The notes beneath the pieces were generated by a model. The model was not told the origin of the DNA and made no database searches. It saw only the letters and a program-made list of their open reading frames with translations. 64,000 nucleotides of DNA, from contig NZ_JAHREN010000001.1 of assembly GCF_019084075.1 (NCBI RefSeq), forward strand, positions 3,994,501 to 4,058,500. Reading direction: 5' to 3'. Below, piece by piece: positions 1 to 9,933 of the stretch. Both the position numbers and the translations under genes were made by a program. Source of the stretch: Siccirubricoccus sp. G192. Its GTDB lineage: Bacteria > Pseudomonadota > Alphaproteobacteria > Acetobacterales > Acetobacteraceae. The first letter of the stretch is position 1, and the number at the start of each line of letters is the position of its first letter.

Positions 1-786
1 GGGCGCGACCTCGAAGGTCGAGAAGATGCTGCCGACCCACTGCCAGTAGCCCGGCGCGCCGATCCAGTAGTAGTGGTGGCCGGTGCCGAGCAGGCCGGAG
101 AACAGCGCCAGGCCGACGATGGCATAGAGCCACTTCTCCACCACCTCGCGATCGACGCCGGTCATCTTGAGGACCAGGAAGGCCAGGATGGAGGCCATCA
201 CCAGCTCCCACACCCCCTCGACCCAGAGATGGATCACATACCACCAGTAGAGCTTGTCGACCGCGATGTTCGCCGGGTTCCAGATGGCAAAGAGCCAGAA
301 CACCGCGATCCCGACCATGCCGAGCAGCAGCACGTTGGTGATCGCGGTGCGGCGCCCCTTCAGCACCGTCATGCCGATATTGTAGAGGAAGAGGCCGGCG
401 ACCACGACGATCGCCCATTTGATCCAGAGCGGCTGCTCCAGGAACTCCCGCCCCTCATGGATGCCCATGAGGTAGCCGCCCACCGCGGCCAGCGCGCCGA
501 CCAGCAGCAGCGCGAACTGGACATAGGCGAGCAGCGGGCTCTCCAGCTCGCGCTCCGCCTCCTCCGGGACCAGGTAGTAGGCGGCGCCGAAGAAGCCCAT
601 CAGCAGCCACACCACCAGCGCATTGGTGTGGATCATGCGAATGATGTTGAAGGGCAGCAGCTCGGCGAGGAAATTCGGCAGGGCATAGACCGTGCCGGCG
701 AGCAGGCCGAACAGGATCTGCACCACGAACAGGCCGAGGGCGCCGAGGAAATAGACATGGGCGACCTTCTGGCTGGCATACTTCAT
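1..786 (-). CDS. norB: Nitric oxide reductase large subunit NorB (partial, C-terminus beyond the left edge)
   Basis: Catalytic subunit of cytochrome c-dependent nitric oxide reductase (2 NO to N2O), a polytopic inner-membrane protein. Reading from ATG at 786 gives 262 codons open to the window edge. Several hydrophobic helices are visible. Family hallmarks are present: a haem-ligand-type histidine in RMIHTNALVVW (about residue 51), the WWYVIHLWVEGVWEL segment with His and Glu of the haem b3/FeB site, and the GTGHHYYW His-His pair. It lies 15 bp downstream of norC, so the order norC-norB is the usual one. The frame is intact in the visible part. Identity is very secure; only the C-terminal part is missing. 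Confidence 0.95.
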   Translation of the reverse strand, partial: MKYASQKVAHVYFLGALGLFVVQILFGLLAGTVYALPNFLAELLPFNIIRMIHTNALVVWLLMGFFGAAYYLVPEEAERELESPLLAYVQFALLLVGALAAVGGYLMGIHEGREFLEQPLWIKWAIVVVAGLFLYNIGMTVLKGRRTAITNVLLLGMVGIAVFWLFAIWNPANIAVDKLYWWYVIHLWVEGVWELVMASILAFLVLKMTGVDREVVEKWLYAIVGLALFSGLLGTGHHYYWIGAPGYWQWVGSIFSTFEVAP

Positions 787-801
787 GACACTCGTGTCCC
801 C

Positions 802-1255
802 TCAGCCCGCGTCGTTGGGCGGCCAGCCCTGGGTGTTGATCCGGCTGACGAATTCCAGGAAATCGGCGAGGTCGCTGACCTCCTGCTCGGTCAGGTGGAA
901 CTGCGGCATCTGCCGCCGGCCCGGCACCCCGCTCGGCTGCGAGGCCATCCAGGCGGCGAAGACCGCGCGCGCCCCCCTCCGGGTCCTCGTGCCCGCCATA
1001 GCGCTTCCAGACATTGCCGAGCTCGGGCGCGAAATAGGCGCCCTCGCCGAGCAGCGTGTGGCAGTTGATGCAGGAGTGGCGCTCCCAGACATGCTTGCCG
1101 CGCACCACCCCCTCGCTCATCGTCGAGACCGGCGCGCTCGTGCTGTTCATGTAGAGATGGCTGTGCACCGTCAGCGCGACGAAGACCACGAGGAAGAAGG
1201 CCGATCCCCCGTAGAAGATGTTGCGCGTGGCGGCTTTCGTCAGGCGCTCGGCCAT
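802..1255 (-). pseudogene. norC: Nitric oxide reductase cytochrome c subunit NorC, frameshifted
   Basis: Membrane-anchored monohaem cytochrome c that passes electrons to NorB. The ATG at 1255 opens a protein with one N-terminal membrane anchor (GGSAFFLVVFVALTV) and the haem-binding motif CINCH followed by TLLGEGAYFAPELGNVW, typical of NorC. The frame breaks in a six-C run at 972-977. Removing one base joins it to a C-terminal part containing MPQFHLTEQEVSDLADFL and INTQGWPP, the expected NorC ending with the methionine haem ligand region. The repaired product is 150 aa, the normal family length. As written, the gene is disrupted; an assembly error is likely, given other similar cases in this window. 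Confidence 0.9.
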
Positions 1256-1366
1256 GGTGCGGGTCCCCCACCCTCTATCCTGCGATTGCGGAAGCCGACC
1301 GGCCAGGGCCAGGGCCGCGCAGGGCGAATCAACAATACGCGCAAAACGAGTATCGCAATTGAGTGT

Positions 1367-1385
1367 TTGCCGCACGAGCCGGCAA
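1367..1385. promoter_or_regulatory. Perfect dyad upstream of norC, candidate operator
   Basis: TTGCCG-N7-CGGCAA is a perfect 6-bp inverted repeat about 110 bp upstream of the norC start, inside a 294-bp gap between norC and the tRNA gene. NO-reductase operons are usually controlled by NO- or oxygen-sensing regulators, but this is not the canonical FNR/NnrR box (TTGAT-N4-ATCAA). No other gene or clear promoter was seen in 1256-1549. The assignment as an operator is inference. Confidence 0.35.
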
Positions 1386-1549
1386 GGGGGATTCTCAGCC
1401 CAATGTGAAGAGCGCAGGCCCAAAGGCCAACACCGCCGCCAAAACAGCCCACGGCAGCACGCGCTCAGACGCGCCGCGCGCGTCCAAAGTCACGTCAGGA
1501 CCAAGGTCACCAAGCGGTCGCTGATAAGATCTTGTCCAAATTGGAAGAA

Positions 1550-1626
1550 TGGCGCGCCCGAAGAGATTCGAACTCCTGACCCCCAGATTCGTAGTCTGGT
1601 GCTCTATCCAGCTGAGCTACGGGCGC
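1550..1626 (-). tRNA. tRNA-Arg (anticodon ACG)
   Basis: A complete 77-nt cloverleaf on the minus strand. The acceptor arms GCGCCCG and CGGGCGC pair, the D-arm is GCTC/GAGC, the anticodon arm CCAGA-CTACGAA-TCTGG presents ACG, and the T-arm loop is TTCGAAT. The 3' CCA is encoded. It stands alone between norC and leuB. Confidence 0.97.
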
Positions 1627-1708
1627 GCAGCCGACCCGGAAGGACAAGGGTCGGCGAGGCGGGGGACATAGCGGAGGACAGCCCCCTGCGCAACCCCTGC
1701 CTTGGTCG

Positions 1709-2821
1709 TCAGGCTGCCAGCTTGTCCAATTCCCGGACCACGGCCTCGCCCATCACGCCGGTGCCGACGCGGGCCATGCCGGCCTGCATGATATCCGCGG
1801 TGCGGAGCCCACCGGCGAGCACGCTCTGCACCGCCGTCTCCACCAGCGCCGCATCCTCCTCCATGCCGAAGGACCAGCGCAGCAGCATGGCGAAGGAGAG
1901 CATCTGCGCGCAGGGATTGGCGATGCCCTTGCCGGCGATGTCGGGTGCGGAGCCGTGCACCGGCTCATACAGCGCATGCCGCCGCCCATCCGCGCCGATG
2001 GCGCCCAGCGTGGCCGAGGGCAGCATGCCGAGCGAGCCGGTCAGCGCCGCCGCCAGGTCCGAGAGCAGGTCGCCGAAGAGGTTGCTGCCCAGGATCACGT
2101 CGAACTGCTTCGGCCGCGAACAGAGCTGCATGGCGCAATTGTCGGCATACATGTGCTCCAGCTCGACATCCGGGAATTCCGCCTTGCCGATCTCCCCGAC
2201 CACGGCGCGCCAGAGGCGGCCGGACTGCATGACATTCGCCTTCTCGACCGAGGTCAGCTTGCCCCGACGCTTGCGCGCCAGGTCGAAGCCGACCCGGGCG
2301 ACCCGGGCGATCTCGTCCTCGGTATAGACCTCGGTGTCGATGCCACGGCGCTTGCCGTTCGGCATCGTCTCGACGCCGCGCGGCTCGCCGAAATAGATGC
2401 CGCCGGTCGATTCGCGGACGATCATGAGATCGAGGCCACGCACCAGATCCGGCTTCAGCGAGGAAGCCTCCACCAGCGGGTCCAGTACCACCGCGGGACG
2501 GAGATTGGCGAAAAGCCCAAGCTCCTTGCGCAACCGCAGGATGCCGAGCTCCGGTCGCTTGTCGAAGGGCAGGCTGTCCCATTTCGGGCCGCCGACGCTG
2601 CCGAACAACACGGCATCGGCAGCGCGGGCGCGCGCCAGGGTGGCGTCCGAGCAGGGGGTGCCCTCGGCATCGAGCGCGGCGCCGCCGACCAGCCCCTCCT
2701 CGATCTCGAAGCTGACGCTGCGGCGGCGGTCCATCCAGTCGATGATGCGCCGGACTTCGCGCATCACCTCGGGGCCGATGCCGTCACCAGGCAGCACGAG
2801 CAGCTTCTTGTTGGCGGGCAT
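1709..2821 (-). CDS. leuB: 3-isopropylmalate dehydrogenase
   Basis: Third step of leucine biosynthesis: oxidative decarboxylation of 3-isopropylmalate with NAD, cytosolic. The 370-aa protein has the family length. It opens with [16 protein letters not shown], carries the substrate-binding segment [13 protein letters not shown], the [14 protein letters not shown] loop, the YADNCAMQL segment with catalytic Tyr/Asp region, and the NAD-site motif [18 protein letters not shown]. It is the last gene of leuC-leuD-leuB, 26 bp after leuD, and probably cotranscribed with them. No leuA is in the window. Confidence 0.97.
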   Translation of the reverse strand: MPANKKLLVLPGDGIGPEVMREVRRIIDWMDRRRSVSFEIEEGLVGGAALDAEGTPCSDATLARARAADAVLFGSVGGPKWDSLPFDKRPELGILRLRKELGLFANLRPAVVLDPLVEASSLKPDLVRGLDLMIVRESTGGIYFGEPRGVETMPNGKRRGIDTEVYTEDEIARVARVGFDLARKRRGKLTSVEKANVMQSGRLWRAVVGEIGKAEFPDVELEHMYADNCAMQLCSRPKQFDVILGSNLFGDLLSDLAAALTGSLGMLPSATLGAIGADGRRHALYEPVHGSAPDIAGKGIANPCAQMLSFAMLLRWSFGMEEDAALVETAVQSVLAGGLRTADIMQAGMARVGTGVMGEAVVRELDKLAA

Positions 2822-2847
2822 GGGCGGGGCGACCTCCGAATTTTGGA

Positions 2848-3459
2848 CTAGCGATAGAGCCAGGGCTGTGCGGATTTCTGCCGTGCCTCGAATCCATCGA
2901 TGGCACCCACATGCTGCATGGTCTGGCCGATGTCATCGAGCCCGTTCAGCATCAGGTGGCGTCGCAGCGGGTCGATCTGGAAGGGGATCTCCTCGCCATT
3001 CGGGCGGACCACCACCTGCCGCTCCAGATCGACGGTGACGCGAGCATTCGGCCCCATCTTCGCGTCTTCAATAAGCTGCTCGCAGACGGCGCGCGGGAGC
3101 TGGACCGGCAGGACGCCGTTCTTGAAGCAGTTGCTGTGGAAGATATCGGCGAAATCCGGGGCGATGACGCAGCGGATGCCGAAATCCAGCAGCGCCCAGG
3201 GCGCATGTTCGCGCGAGGAGCCGCAGCCGAAATTCTCGAAGGCGATCAGCACCTCGGCCTTGCGGTACGGTTCCTGGTTGAGGACGAAATCGGGATTCTC
3301 CGACCCATCCTCCCGGAAGCGCAGATTGGCGAAGAGATGCTTGCCGAATCCGAAGCGGCTGATCGACTTCAGGAAGCGCGCCGGGATGATCTTGTCGGTA
3401 TCGACATTCGCCATCGGCAGCGGCGCCGCGACGCCCGTGAGGGTGGTGAAAGCCTGCAT
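2848..3459 (-). CDS. leuD: 3-isopropylmalate dehydratase small subunit
   Basis: Small subunit of isopropylmalate isomerase, partner of LeuC in the second leucine-pathway step. The 203-aa product contains the swivel-domain signatures [14 protein letters not shown] and [15 protein letters not shown] chose ATG at 3459, whose A is shared with the last base of the leuC TGA stop (a TGATG junction suggesting translational coupling). A GTG immediately upstream at 3462 is an alternative that adds one residue. Frame intact and length normal. Confidence 0.96.
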   Translation of the reverse strand: MQAFTTLTGVAAPLPMANVDTDKIIPARFLKSISRFGFGKHLFANLRFREDGSENPDFVLNQEPYRKAEVLIAFENFGCGSSREHAPWALLDFGIRCVIAPDFADIFHSNCFKNGVLPVQLPRAVCEQLIEDAKMGPNARVTVDLERQVVVRPNGEEIPFQIDPLRRHLMLNGLDDIGQTMQHVGAIDGFEARQKSAQPWLYR

Positions 3460-4889
3460 CACACCGCCTCCTTCGGCTGGTAGTCGCGCACATCGGCCAG
3501 CCTGCCGGCCACCGCGGCGGCGGCGGCCATGGCGGGGCTCAGCAGATGCGTCCGCCCGCCGGGGCCCTGACGCCCCTCGAAATTACGGTTGCTGGTGCTG
3601 GCGCAGCGCTGGCCCGGGGTCAGCTTGTCCGGGTTCATGCCAAGGCACATCGAGCAGCCGGCTTCCCGCCATTCAAAGCCGGCCTCGCGCAGGATGCGGT
3701 CGAGCCCCTCCGCCTCGGCCTGCTTCTTCACCAGGCCGGAACCCGGCACCACCATGGCGCGCACGCCCTCGGCCACGCGGCGGCCACGGGCGATGGCGGC
3801 GGCGGCGCGGATGTCCTCGATTCGGCTATTGGTGCAGCTGCCGATGAAGACCACATCCACCGGCAGGTCCTGCAGCCGCTGGCCCGGCGCCACGCCCATG
3901 TATTCCACCATGCGGCGAAGCTGCGCGCGGCGCGCCTCATCCGCGGCCTCCTCGGGGTTCGGGATGATGCCGGTGATCGGCAGCACATCCTCCGGGCTGG
4001 TGCCCCAGGTGACCTGCGGCGCGATCTCATGCGCCGCGATCCGCACTTCCCTGTCGAACCGCGCGCCCGGGTCCGAGGGCAGCGTCCGCCACCAGGCCAG
4101 CGCGCGCTCCAGCGCCTCGCCCTTCGGCCCCTCCGGGGTGCGGCGGATATAGTCGAAGGTGGTCTCGTCCGGCGCCACCATGCCGGCCCGCGCGCCGCCC
4201 TCGATCGACATGTTGCAGACCGTCATGCGCCCGGCCATGTCGAGCGCGCGGATCGTGTCGCCGGCATATTCGATCACATGGCCGGTGCCGCCGGCGGTGC
4301 CGATCCGGCCGATGATGGCCAGGGTGATGTCCTTGCCCGAGCAGCCGAAGGCGAGATTGCCCTCGACCAGCACCCGCATGTTCTTCGCCGGCTTCTGCAG
4401 CAGGGTCTGGGTGGCCAGCACATGCTCGACCTCGGAGGTGCCGATGCCGAAGGCCAGCGCGCCCATGGCGCCATGCGTCGAGGTGTGGCTGTCGCCGCAG
4501 ACGATGGTCATGCCGGGCAGCGAGCGGCCAAGCTCCGGCCCGATGACATGCACGATCCCCTGCCGGTCATCCAGCAGCGGAATGTAGGGAACGCCGAATT
4601 CCTGGACGTTCCGCTCCAGCGTTTCGACCTGCAACCGGCTTTCGGGGTCGAGGATGCCGGTGCGGCGGCTCTCGTCGGTGGCGATGTTGTGGTCCACCAC
4701 CGCGATGGTCGCATCCGGCCGGCGCACCTTGCGCCCCGCCGCGCGCAAGCCGTCATAGGCCTGCGGCGTCGTCACCTCATGGGTGAGGTGGAGGTCGACA
4801 TAGAGCAGCGCGGTGCCGTCGGGCAGCGTCTCGACGACATGCGCGTCCCAGATCTTGTCGAACAGCGTGCGCGGCTTCTGACCTGACAT
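3459..4889 (-). CDS. leuC: 3-isopropylmalate dehydratase large subunit
   Basis: Aconitase-family 4Fe-4S subunit that isomerises 2- to 3-isopropylmalate with LeuD. From ATG at 4889 ([15 protein letters not shown]) it is 476 aa, the normal size. The frame remains open for 42 further codons, but these lie in the rplS-leuC gap and look non-coding. Visible hallmarks are [12 protein letters not shown], the cluster cysteine in [10 protein letters not shown], and the paired cysteines in [11 protein letters not shown]. It is 73 bp downstream of rplS in the same direction, so leucine genes may be partly read through from the ribosomal operon. Confidence 0.97.
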   Translation of the reverse strand: MSGQKPRTLFDKIWDAHVVETLPDGTALLYVDLHLTHEVTTPQAYDGLRAAGRKVRRPDATIAVVDHNIATDESRRTGILDPESRLQVETLERNVQEFGVPYIPLLDDRQGIVHVIGPELGRSLPGMTIVCGDSHTSTHGAMGALAFGIGTSEVEHVLATQTLLQKPAKNMRVLVEGNLAFGCSGKDITLAIIGRIGTAGGTGHVIEYAGDTIRALDMAGRMTVCNMSIEGGARAGMVAPDETTFDYIRRTPEGPKGEALERALAWWRTLPSDPGARFDREVRIAAHEIAPQVTWGTSPEDVLPITGIIPNPEEAADEARRAQLRRMVEYMGVAPGQRLQDLPVDVVFIGSCTNSRIEDIRAAAAIARGRRVAEGVRAMVVPGSGLVKKQAEAEGLDRILREAGFEWREAGCSMCLGMNPDKLTPGQRCASTSNRNFEGRQGPGGRTHLLSPAMAAAAAVAGRLADVRDYQPKEAV

Positions 4890-4916
4890 CCTCGTTCCCC
4901 GTATCCCGGCGCCCAC

Positions 4917-4935
4917 CCCGCGCATCCGGCGCGGG
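4917..4935 (-). terminator. GC hairpin between rplS and leuC
   Basis: CCCGCGC-ATCCG-GCGCGGG forms a perfect 7-bp stem with a 5-nt loop in the 73-bp gap between rplS and leuC. It lacks a T tract, so it could be a weak terminator, an attenuator or an RNA-processing structure. The position is suggestive; the function is not shown. Confidence 0.35.
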
Positions 4936-4962
4936 ACGGGGCCGCTCTTCAGTCCCGCAGGC

Positions 4963-5376
4963 TCAGGCCTGCTTCTCCGCCCGGCGCTCGGCCGATGCCC
5001 TGGCGGCATCGGCATAGGTGCCGAGCTTCTCCTGGATGCGGGCGGCCTTGCCGGTGCGCCCGCGCAGGAAGTAGAGCTTCGCGCGCCGCACCTTGCCGCG
5101 CCGCATCACCTGGATCTCCGTGACGGAGGGCGAGTAGAGCGGGAAGACGCGCTCCACACCCTCGCCATAGGAGAGCTTGCGGACGGTGAAATTGCTGTTC
5201 ACACCCTTGTTGGACCGCGCGATCACCACGCCCTCATAGGCCTGGGCGCGGACCCGCTCGCCCTCGACCACCCTCACCATCACGCGCACCGTGTCGCCGG
5301 GGCCGAATTCCGGCACCGGGCGGGCGGTGGCGAGGCGGGTCAACTGCTCCGCCTCGAACTGCTGCAGCAGATTCAT
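4963..5376 (-). CDS. rplS: 50S ribosomal protein L19
   Basis: Large-subunit ribosomal protein at the 30S-50S interface. The 137-aa product contains the conserved core [41 protein letters not shown] and [19 protein letters not shown], followed by a short Ala/Glu/Arg-rich tail. It follows trmD by 26 bp, as in the classical rpsP-rimM-trmD-rplS operon. Frame intact. Confidence 0.97.
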   Translation of the reverse strand: MNLLQQFEAEQLTRLATARPVPEFGPGDTVRVMVRVVEGERVRAQAYEGVVIARSNKGVNSNFTVRKLSYGEGVERVFPLYSPSVTEIQVMRRGKVRRAKLYFLRGRTGKAARIQEKLGTYADAARASAERRAEKQA

Positions 5377-5402
5377 GGTCGAAATTCCTTTCGTCGTTCC
5401 GT

Positions 5403-6179
5403 TTAGGCGGCACCGGCCTCAGCGGCAAGCGGGGCACCCGCAGGGCTGCCCTCCCTTGCGCCGCCGGCCTGGGCCGCGATCCGTAGTGAAGCCTCGTGCC
5501 GCGCCCAGAGATCGGGCCGGCGTTCGCGGGTGATGCGTTCCGCCTCGGCGTGCCGCCACCGCGCCACCTCGGCATGATGGCCGGAGAGCAGCACCTCCGG
5601 CACGGCGCGGCCATTCCATTCCGCCGGGCGCGTGTAATGCGGGTATTCGAGCAGGCCCGCGGCGAAGCTCTCCTCCTCGGCGCTCGCCGCCGCGCCCATG
5701 ACGCCCGGCAGCAGCCGCACGCAGGCATCGAGCAGGACCAGCGCCGCCGGCTCGCCGCCCGAGAGGACGTAGTCGCCGATGGAGACTTCCCGCATCCCGC
5801 GCGCTTCCACCACGCGCTGGTCAATGCCCTCGTAACGGCCGCAGAGCAGCACCACGCCCGGCGCCGCGGCCAGTTCCCGCACCAGCGCCTGGTCGAGGTG
5901 CCGGCCACGCGGCGTCAGGAACAGCAATGGCCGTTCGGGCCCCGCCTCCAGCGCTGCGCCGCAGGCCGCATCCACCACATCCGGCCGCAGCACCATGCCG
6001 GCGCCGCCGCCGAAGGGCGTGTCGTCCACGGTGCGGTGCCGGTCGGTGGCGAAGCCGCGGATGTCGAGAGCATCCAGCCGCCAGCGCCCCTCGCGCAGCG
6101 CCCTTCCGGCCAGCGACTGGCCGAGCGGGCCCGGGAACATCTCCGGGAAGAGGGTCAGGACGGAGGCATGCCAACTCAT
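5403..6179 (-). CDS. trmD: tRNA (guanine-N1)-methyltransferase TrmD
   Basis: SPOUT-class enzyme that makes m1G37 next to the anticodon using S-adenosylmethionine, preventing +1 frameshifting. The 258-aa protein shows the catalytic/trefoil-knot signatures [27 protein letters not shown] and [16 protein letters not shown], plus the dimer-interface segment [11 protein letters not shown]. The ATG overlaps the rimM stop by 4 bp, indicating coupled translation. The last ~35 residues are Ala/Gly-rich and poorly conserved. Confidence 0.97.
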   Translation of the reverse strand: MSWHASVLTLFPEMFPGPLGQSLAGRALREGRWRLDALDIRGFATDRHRTVDDTPFGGGAGMVLRPDVVDAACGAALEAGPERPLLFLTPRGRHLDQALVRELAAAPGVVLLCGRYEGIDQRVVEARGMREVSIGDYVLSGGEPAALVLLDACVRLLPGVMGAAASAEEESFAAGLLEYPHYTRPAEWNGRAVPEVLLSGHHAEVARWRHAEAERITRERRPDLWARHEASLRIAAQAGGAREGSPAGAPLAAEAGAA

Positions 6180-6694
6180 GCCGCCGCCTCCTCACCCGGC
6201 TGCGGCGGCACCAGGATCTCCTCCGGCAGAACCACCACGACATGTTGCGCCGTCAGGTCCACCACCGGCACGCAGGCGCGGGTGAAAGGGACCAGCCTTT
6301 CGGGCGGGCCATCCAGCACCAGGAAGGCGCCGGCGCCATGCTCCTCCACCGCGCGGATGCTGCCGAGGGCTTCCCCGGCCGCCGTCGCGGCCCGCAGGCC
6401 GATCAGGTCGGCGAGGTAGAACTCCTCCTCCTCCGGCGGCGGCAGCCTGTCGCGCTCCACATAGAGGCGCGTGCCGGTCAGCCGCGCAGCGGCGTCGCGA
6501 TCGGCGATGCCCTCGATGCGGGCCAGGCCCTCCGCCAGCACCGCCAGCGCGATGCGCCGCGTGCCGCCCTCGTCGGTCAGCGGGCCATAGGTGGCGATGG
6601 CCGCAGGATCGGCGGTGAAGCTGCGCAGCTTCACCAGGCCGCGCACACCATGCGGCCTGCCGATCTCGCCCACCAGGATGCGCTTCGCACCCAT
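6176..6694 (-). CDS. rimM: Ribosome maturation factor RimM
   Basis: 16S rRNA processing factor that binds S19 in assembling 30S subunits. The 172-aa product begins with the typical [19 protein letters not shown] and contains the PRC-barrel part [12 protein letters not shown] with a C-terminal [14 protein letters not shown] segment. It sits 25 bp after rpsP and overlaps trmD by 4 bp. Length and order are typical. Confidence 0.95.
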   Translation of the reverse strand: MGAKRILVGEIGRPHGVRGLVKLRSFTADPAAIATYGPLTDEGGTRRIALAVLAEGLARIEGIADRDAAARLTGTRLYVERDRLPPPEEEEFYLADLIGLRAATAAGEALGSIRAVEEHGAGAFLVLDGPPERLVPFTRACVPVVDLTAQHVVVVLPEEILVPPQPGEEAAA

Positions 6695-6719
6695 TGCCTA
6701 TGGCCCGTCCTTCCCGCCT

Positions 6720-7061
6720 TCAGCCGGCCGCGGCGGCGGCAGCGGCGGCGCGTTCCTGCGCCTTCTTCTTCGGTGCCGACTTCTTCGGCTGCTCCGGGAA
6801 GACCGGCATCGGCGCCAGCCCAGCCTTGCCGAGGAATTTCGCGACGCGATCGGTCGCCACCGCGCCATTGCTCAGCCAATGCGCGATGCGCTCATCGACC
6901 AGGCGGACGCGTTCGGCATGCTCGGCCGGCAGCATCGGGTTGTAGCTGCCCAGCTTCTCGATGAAGCGGCCATCGCGCGGGCTGCGGCTGTCGGCCACCA
7001 CGATGTGGTAATAGGGGCGCTTCTTGGCGCCGGCGCGCGCGAGGCGGATCTTCAGGCCCAT
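6720..7061 (-). CDS. rpsP: 30S ribosomal protein S16
   Basis: Small-subunit assembly protein. ATG at 7061 gives 113 aa starting [20 protein letters not shown]; an in-frame extension upstream to 7142 runs into the ffh coding end and was rejected. Conserved [19 protein letters not shown] is present. The C-terminal ~30 residues are a Lys/Ala-rich tail ([11 protein letters not shown] followed by poly-Ala), common in alphaproteobacterial S16. It lies 31 bp after ffh. Confidence 0.97.
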   Translation of the reverse strand: MGLKIRLARAGAKKRPYYHIVVADSRSPRDGRFIEKLGSYNPMLPAEHAERVRLVDERIAHWLSNGAVATDRVAKFLGKAGLAPMPVFPEQPKKSAPKKKAQERAAAAAAAAG

Positions 7062-7092
7062 AGTGCTTCCGTGGCTCCTGGTGTCGTTGCTG

Positions 7093-8478
7093 TCAAAAGG
7101 GTCGGCGGCCGCCGGAGCCGGGCAGGAGGGCACCAAGCCCACCCCGCATCAACCCCTTCTGGCCGAGCTTGCTCATCCGCTTCATCATCGCGGACATGTC
7201 GTCGAACTGCTTCAGCAGCCGGTTCACTTCCTGCACCGTGGTGCCGGAGCCGGCGGCGATGCGGCGCTTCCGCGATGCCTTGATGATATCGGGCGTGCGG
7301 CGCTCCTTCGGTGTCATGCTGCCGATGATGGCGGCCTGGCGCTTCAGGATGGTGGTGTCGAGATTGGCGTCCTCGAGTTGCGCCTTCATCTTGCCCACCC
7401 CCGGCAGCATGCCGAGGATGCCCGAAAGGCTGCCCATCTTGCCGATCTGCTTGAGCTGGGAGGCGTAGTCCTCGAGGTTGAACTGCCCCTTCTGCATCCG
7501 GGCGGCCATCTTCTCGGCCTCGTCCCGGTCGATCGTCTCGGCCGCGCGCTCCACCAGGGAGACGATGTCGCCCATGCCGAGGATGCGGCCGGCGATGCGG
7601 TCGGGATGGAAATCCTCCAGCGCATCCAGCTTCTCGCCGGCGCCGAGCAGCTTGATCGGCGCGCCCGTCACCGCCCGCATGGAGAGTGCCGCGCCGCCCC
7701 GCGCATCGCCATCGACCCGCGTCATGACGATGCCGGTAACGCCGACCCGCTCCTGGAAGGCGCGGGCGGTATTCACCGCGTCCTGACCGGTCATGGCATC
7801 GACGACCAGCAGCGTTTCATGCGGATTGGTCGCGGCCTTCACCGCCGCGACCTCGGCCATCAGCGCCTCGTCGATGGCGAGGCGTCCGGCGGTATCCAGG
7901 ATCACCACGTCATAGAGTTCACGGCGCCCGAGATCCATGGCGCGCGCGGCGATCTCGAGCGGCGTCTGGCCCGGGATGATCGGCAGGCTGGCGACGCCGG
8001 CCCGCTCCGCCAATTGCTGCAACTGCAACTGCGCCGCCGGTCGCTGCACGTCCAGCGAGGCGAGCAGCACCTTCTTCTTGTCGCGCCCCTTCAGGCGCAG
8101 CGCGATCTTGCCCGAGGTGGTGGTCTTGCCCGAACCCTGGAGCCCAACCATCAGCAGCGGCACCGGCGCGGCCGCGGCGAGATCCAGGCCCCGCTTGCCG
8201 TCATCGCCCTCGCCGCCGCCCAGCGCCTCCACCAGGCAGTCATTGACGATCTTGATGACCTGTTGCGCCGGTGAGACGGAGCGGATGACCTCCTGTCCCA
8301 CCGCGCGCTCGCGCACCCGGGCCACCAGGTCGCGCACCACCGGCAGCGCGACATCAGCCTCCAGCAGCGCCACGCGGACCTCGCGCAGCGCCTCCTGCAC
8401 ATCGGATTCTGACAGCGCGCCGCGGCGGCGCAGCCGGTCGAAAACCCCGTTCAGCTTGCTGGAGAGCGCCTCGAACAT
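7093..8478 (-). CDS. ffh: Signal recognition particle protein Ffh (SRP54)
   Basis: GTPase of the signal recognition particle that targets nascent membrane proteins to FtsY. The 461-aa protein has the N domain, then the G domain with [15 protein letters not shown] (G1), LDVQRPAA (G2), [11 protein letters not shown] (G3) and [10 protein letters not shown] (G4), and a methionine-rich M domain toward the C-terminus ([23 protein letters not shown]). It heads the ffh-rpsP-rimM-trmD-rplS run. Its upstream region holds two hairpins and, beyond them, an insertion sequence. Confidence 0.98.
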   Translation of the reverse strand: MFEALSSKLNGVFDRLRRRGALSESDVQEALREVRVALLEADVALPVVRDLVARVRERAVGQEVIRSVSPAQQVIKIVNDCLVEALGGGEGDDGKRGLDLAAAAPVPLLMVGLQGSGKTTTSGKIALRLKGRDKKKVLLASLDVQRPAAQLQLQQLAERAGVASLPIIPGQTPLEIAARAMDLGRRELYDVVILDTAGRLAIDEALMAEVAAVKAATNPHETLLVVDAMTGQDAVNTARAFQERVGVTGIVMTRVDGDARGGAALSMRAVTGAPIKLLGAGEKLDALEDFHPDRIAGRILGMGDIVSLVERAAETIDRDEAEKMAARMQKGQFNLEDYASQLKQIGKMGSLSGILGMLPGVGKMKAQLEDANLDTTILKRQAAIIGSMTPKERRTPDIIKASRKRRIAAGSGTTVQEVNRLLKQFDDMSAMMKRMSKLGQKGLMRGGLGALLPGSGGRRPF

Positions 8479-8553
8479 GGCGGTGAACCGCGACCCTTCC
8501 TTAAAATCCTATCCTCCAGCACCCCGCCACCGATTGCCCCAAAAGGTAGCGCA

Positions 8554-8602
8554 CCGCTGCGCGAGTCTTCGCGGAGCGGCGGAGCCCCCCGCCTGACGGG
8601 GG
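8554..8602. repeat. Two consecutive GC-rich stem-loops in the ffh leader region
   Basis: The first (8554-8579) pairs CCGCT with AGCGG and CGCGA with TCGCG around a GTCT loop, with a single G-G mismatch. The second (8586-8602) pairs CCCCCG with CGGGGG around CCTGA. They lie 75-125 bp upstream of the ffh start in the 204-bp stretch before the insertion sequence. They resemble dispersed intergenic palindromes, but no second copy was found in this window. Confidence 0.4.
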
Positions 8603-8672
8603 ACCGAGCGAGAGGGACCCGGCCCTCGGCAGGCTGGTTACGCCACGGGGGGGCAAGGGTCAAGCAGCATGC

Positions 8673-8682
8673 CCATGCGGCC
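8673..8682. repeat. Left copy of probable target site duplication
   Basis: CCATGCGGCC directly precedes the left inverted repeat of the insertion sequence and matches 9 of 10 bases with CCATGCGGCA at 9934-9943, directly after the right repeat. Confidence 0.7.
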
Positions 8683-9933
8683 CAGGGCAATCGGGTGAAT
8701 GCGGGGTGGCCTTTCCCCTTGCTGGTGGGAGTGGTTCGTGGGGTGCCTCTGGTGGGGGGGCACGTCATGGTTGGGGATGGTGGGTCGCTGGTGGAGCGGT
8801 TTGCGGCGCTGTCGGACCCGCGGCAGGTGGCGAAGGTGCTGTATCCCTTGCCGGAAATCCTGCTGTTGCTGCTCTGCGCGACGCTGGCCGGGGCGGACGA
8901 CTTTGTCGAGGCCGAGGTCTGGGGCAATCAGAACCTTGGCTTCCTGCGCCGGTTCCTGCCCTTCGCCCATGGCATCCCGAGCCATGACACGCTGGGAGCG
9001 CTAGTGGCCCGGCTGGACCCCGAAATGTTCAGGGACTGCTTCACCGCCTGGGTCGCCGGGCTGCGCGCCACGGCCCCGGACCTGGGCGGGCCGGAGGTGA
9101 TTGCCATCGACGGCAAAACCGCACGGCGCAGCCACGCCCGGGGCAAGGGGCGCGAGCCGTTGCACCTGCTCTCGGCCTGGGCCAGCGGGCGGCGGCTGGT
9201 GCTGGGGCAGGAGGTGGTGGACGGCAAGTCAAACGAGATCACCGCCATCCCGGCGCTGCTGGAGCGGCTGGAACTGGCCGGTGCCCTGGTCACGATCGAC
9301 GCCATCGGGACCCAGCGGGCCATCGCCGAGGCCATCCAGGCACGCGGTGGCAACTACCTGCTGGCGCTCAAGGCCAACCGGCCACTCACCCATGCCGAGG
9401 TCGCCGCCTTCTTTGCCGCCCCACCTCCGGGGATGCCGGTGCAGACCCACCAGACCGCCGATGGCGAGCACGGCCGCATCGAGGTCCGGCGCCACAGCGT
9501 CTGCCATGTCGTGGACTGGCTGTTCTCCGACCGCCGCTACCCCGACGAGCCCGCCTTCCCGGCCCTCGCCATGATCGGCATGGTCGAGAGCGAAACCGAA
9601 CGGAACGGCCGGGTCGAGCGCGAGCGCCGCTGCTACCTCGGCTCAGCCAGGCTGGATGCCGAGACCTTCGCCCGCGCGGTGCGGGCGCATTGGGGCATCG
9701 AGAACCGGCTGCATTGGACACTCGACGTCGTCTTCCGCGACGACCTCGCCCGCCTGCGTTCCGGCTACGGGCCGGAGAACATGGCCGTGGTCAAGCATAT
9801 GGCGCTCAACCTGCTGCACCAGGCCAGGCCAACCACCAGCCTCAAGAACCGTCGCAAGCTCGCCGGCTGGAGCACCGACTACCTCCAGCAACTCCTCCGC
9901 GGCACCGCGTAACAAACTCACCCGATTGCCCTG
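8683..9933 (+). mobile_element. ISAs1-family insertion sequence
   Basis: A complete 1.25-kb element. Terminal inverted repeats of 16 bp are identical: CAGGGCAATCGGGTGA at 8683-8698 and its complement at 9918-9933. The flanks carry a probable 10-bp target duplication with one mismatch (8673-8682 and 9934-9943, sharing CCATGCGGC), in line with the 8-10 bp typical of ISAs1 elements. One intact transposase gene fills it. Matching ends and flank suggest a fairly recent insertion into the divergent ffh/tctA intergenic region, so no coding gene seems to have been broken. Confidence 0.93.
8767..9912 (+). CDS. ISAs1-family transposase
   Basis: DDE transposase of the ISAs1 (H-repeat-associated) family. 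The frame is open from a GTG at 8695 inside the left inverted repeat, but ATG at 8767 gives a 381-aa protein of normal family length beginning just before SLVERFAALSDPR. The catalytic residues are visible: Asp in VIAIDGKTARRSH, Asp in LVTIDAIGTQ, and Glu in AHWGIENRLHWTLDVVF. A seven-G run at 8754-8760 lies just before the chosen start. No internal stop is present, so the element could be active. Confidence 0.92.
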   Translation: MVGDGGSLVERFAALSDPRQVAKVLYPLPEILLLLLCATLAGADDFVEAEVWGNQNLGFLRRFLPFAHGIPSHDTLGALVARLDPEMFRDCFTAWVAGLRATAPDLGGPEVIAIDGKTARRSHARGKGREPLHLLSAWASGRRLVLGQEVVDGKSNEITAIPALLERLELAGALVTIDAIGTQRAIAEAIQARGGNYLLALKANRPLTHAEVAAFFAAPPPGMPVQTHQTADGEHGRIEVRRHSVCHVVDWLFSDRRYPDEPAFPALAMIGMVESETERNGRVERERRCYLGSARLDAETFARAVRAHWGIENRLHWTLDVVFRDDLARLRSGYGPENMAVVKHMALNLLHQARPTTSLKNRRKLAGWSTDYLQQLLRGTA

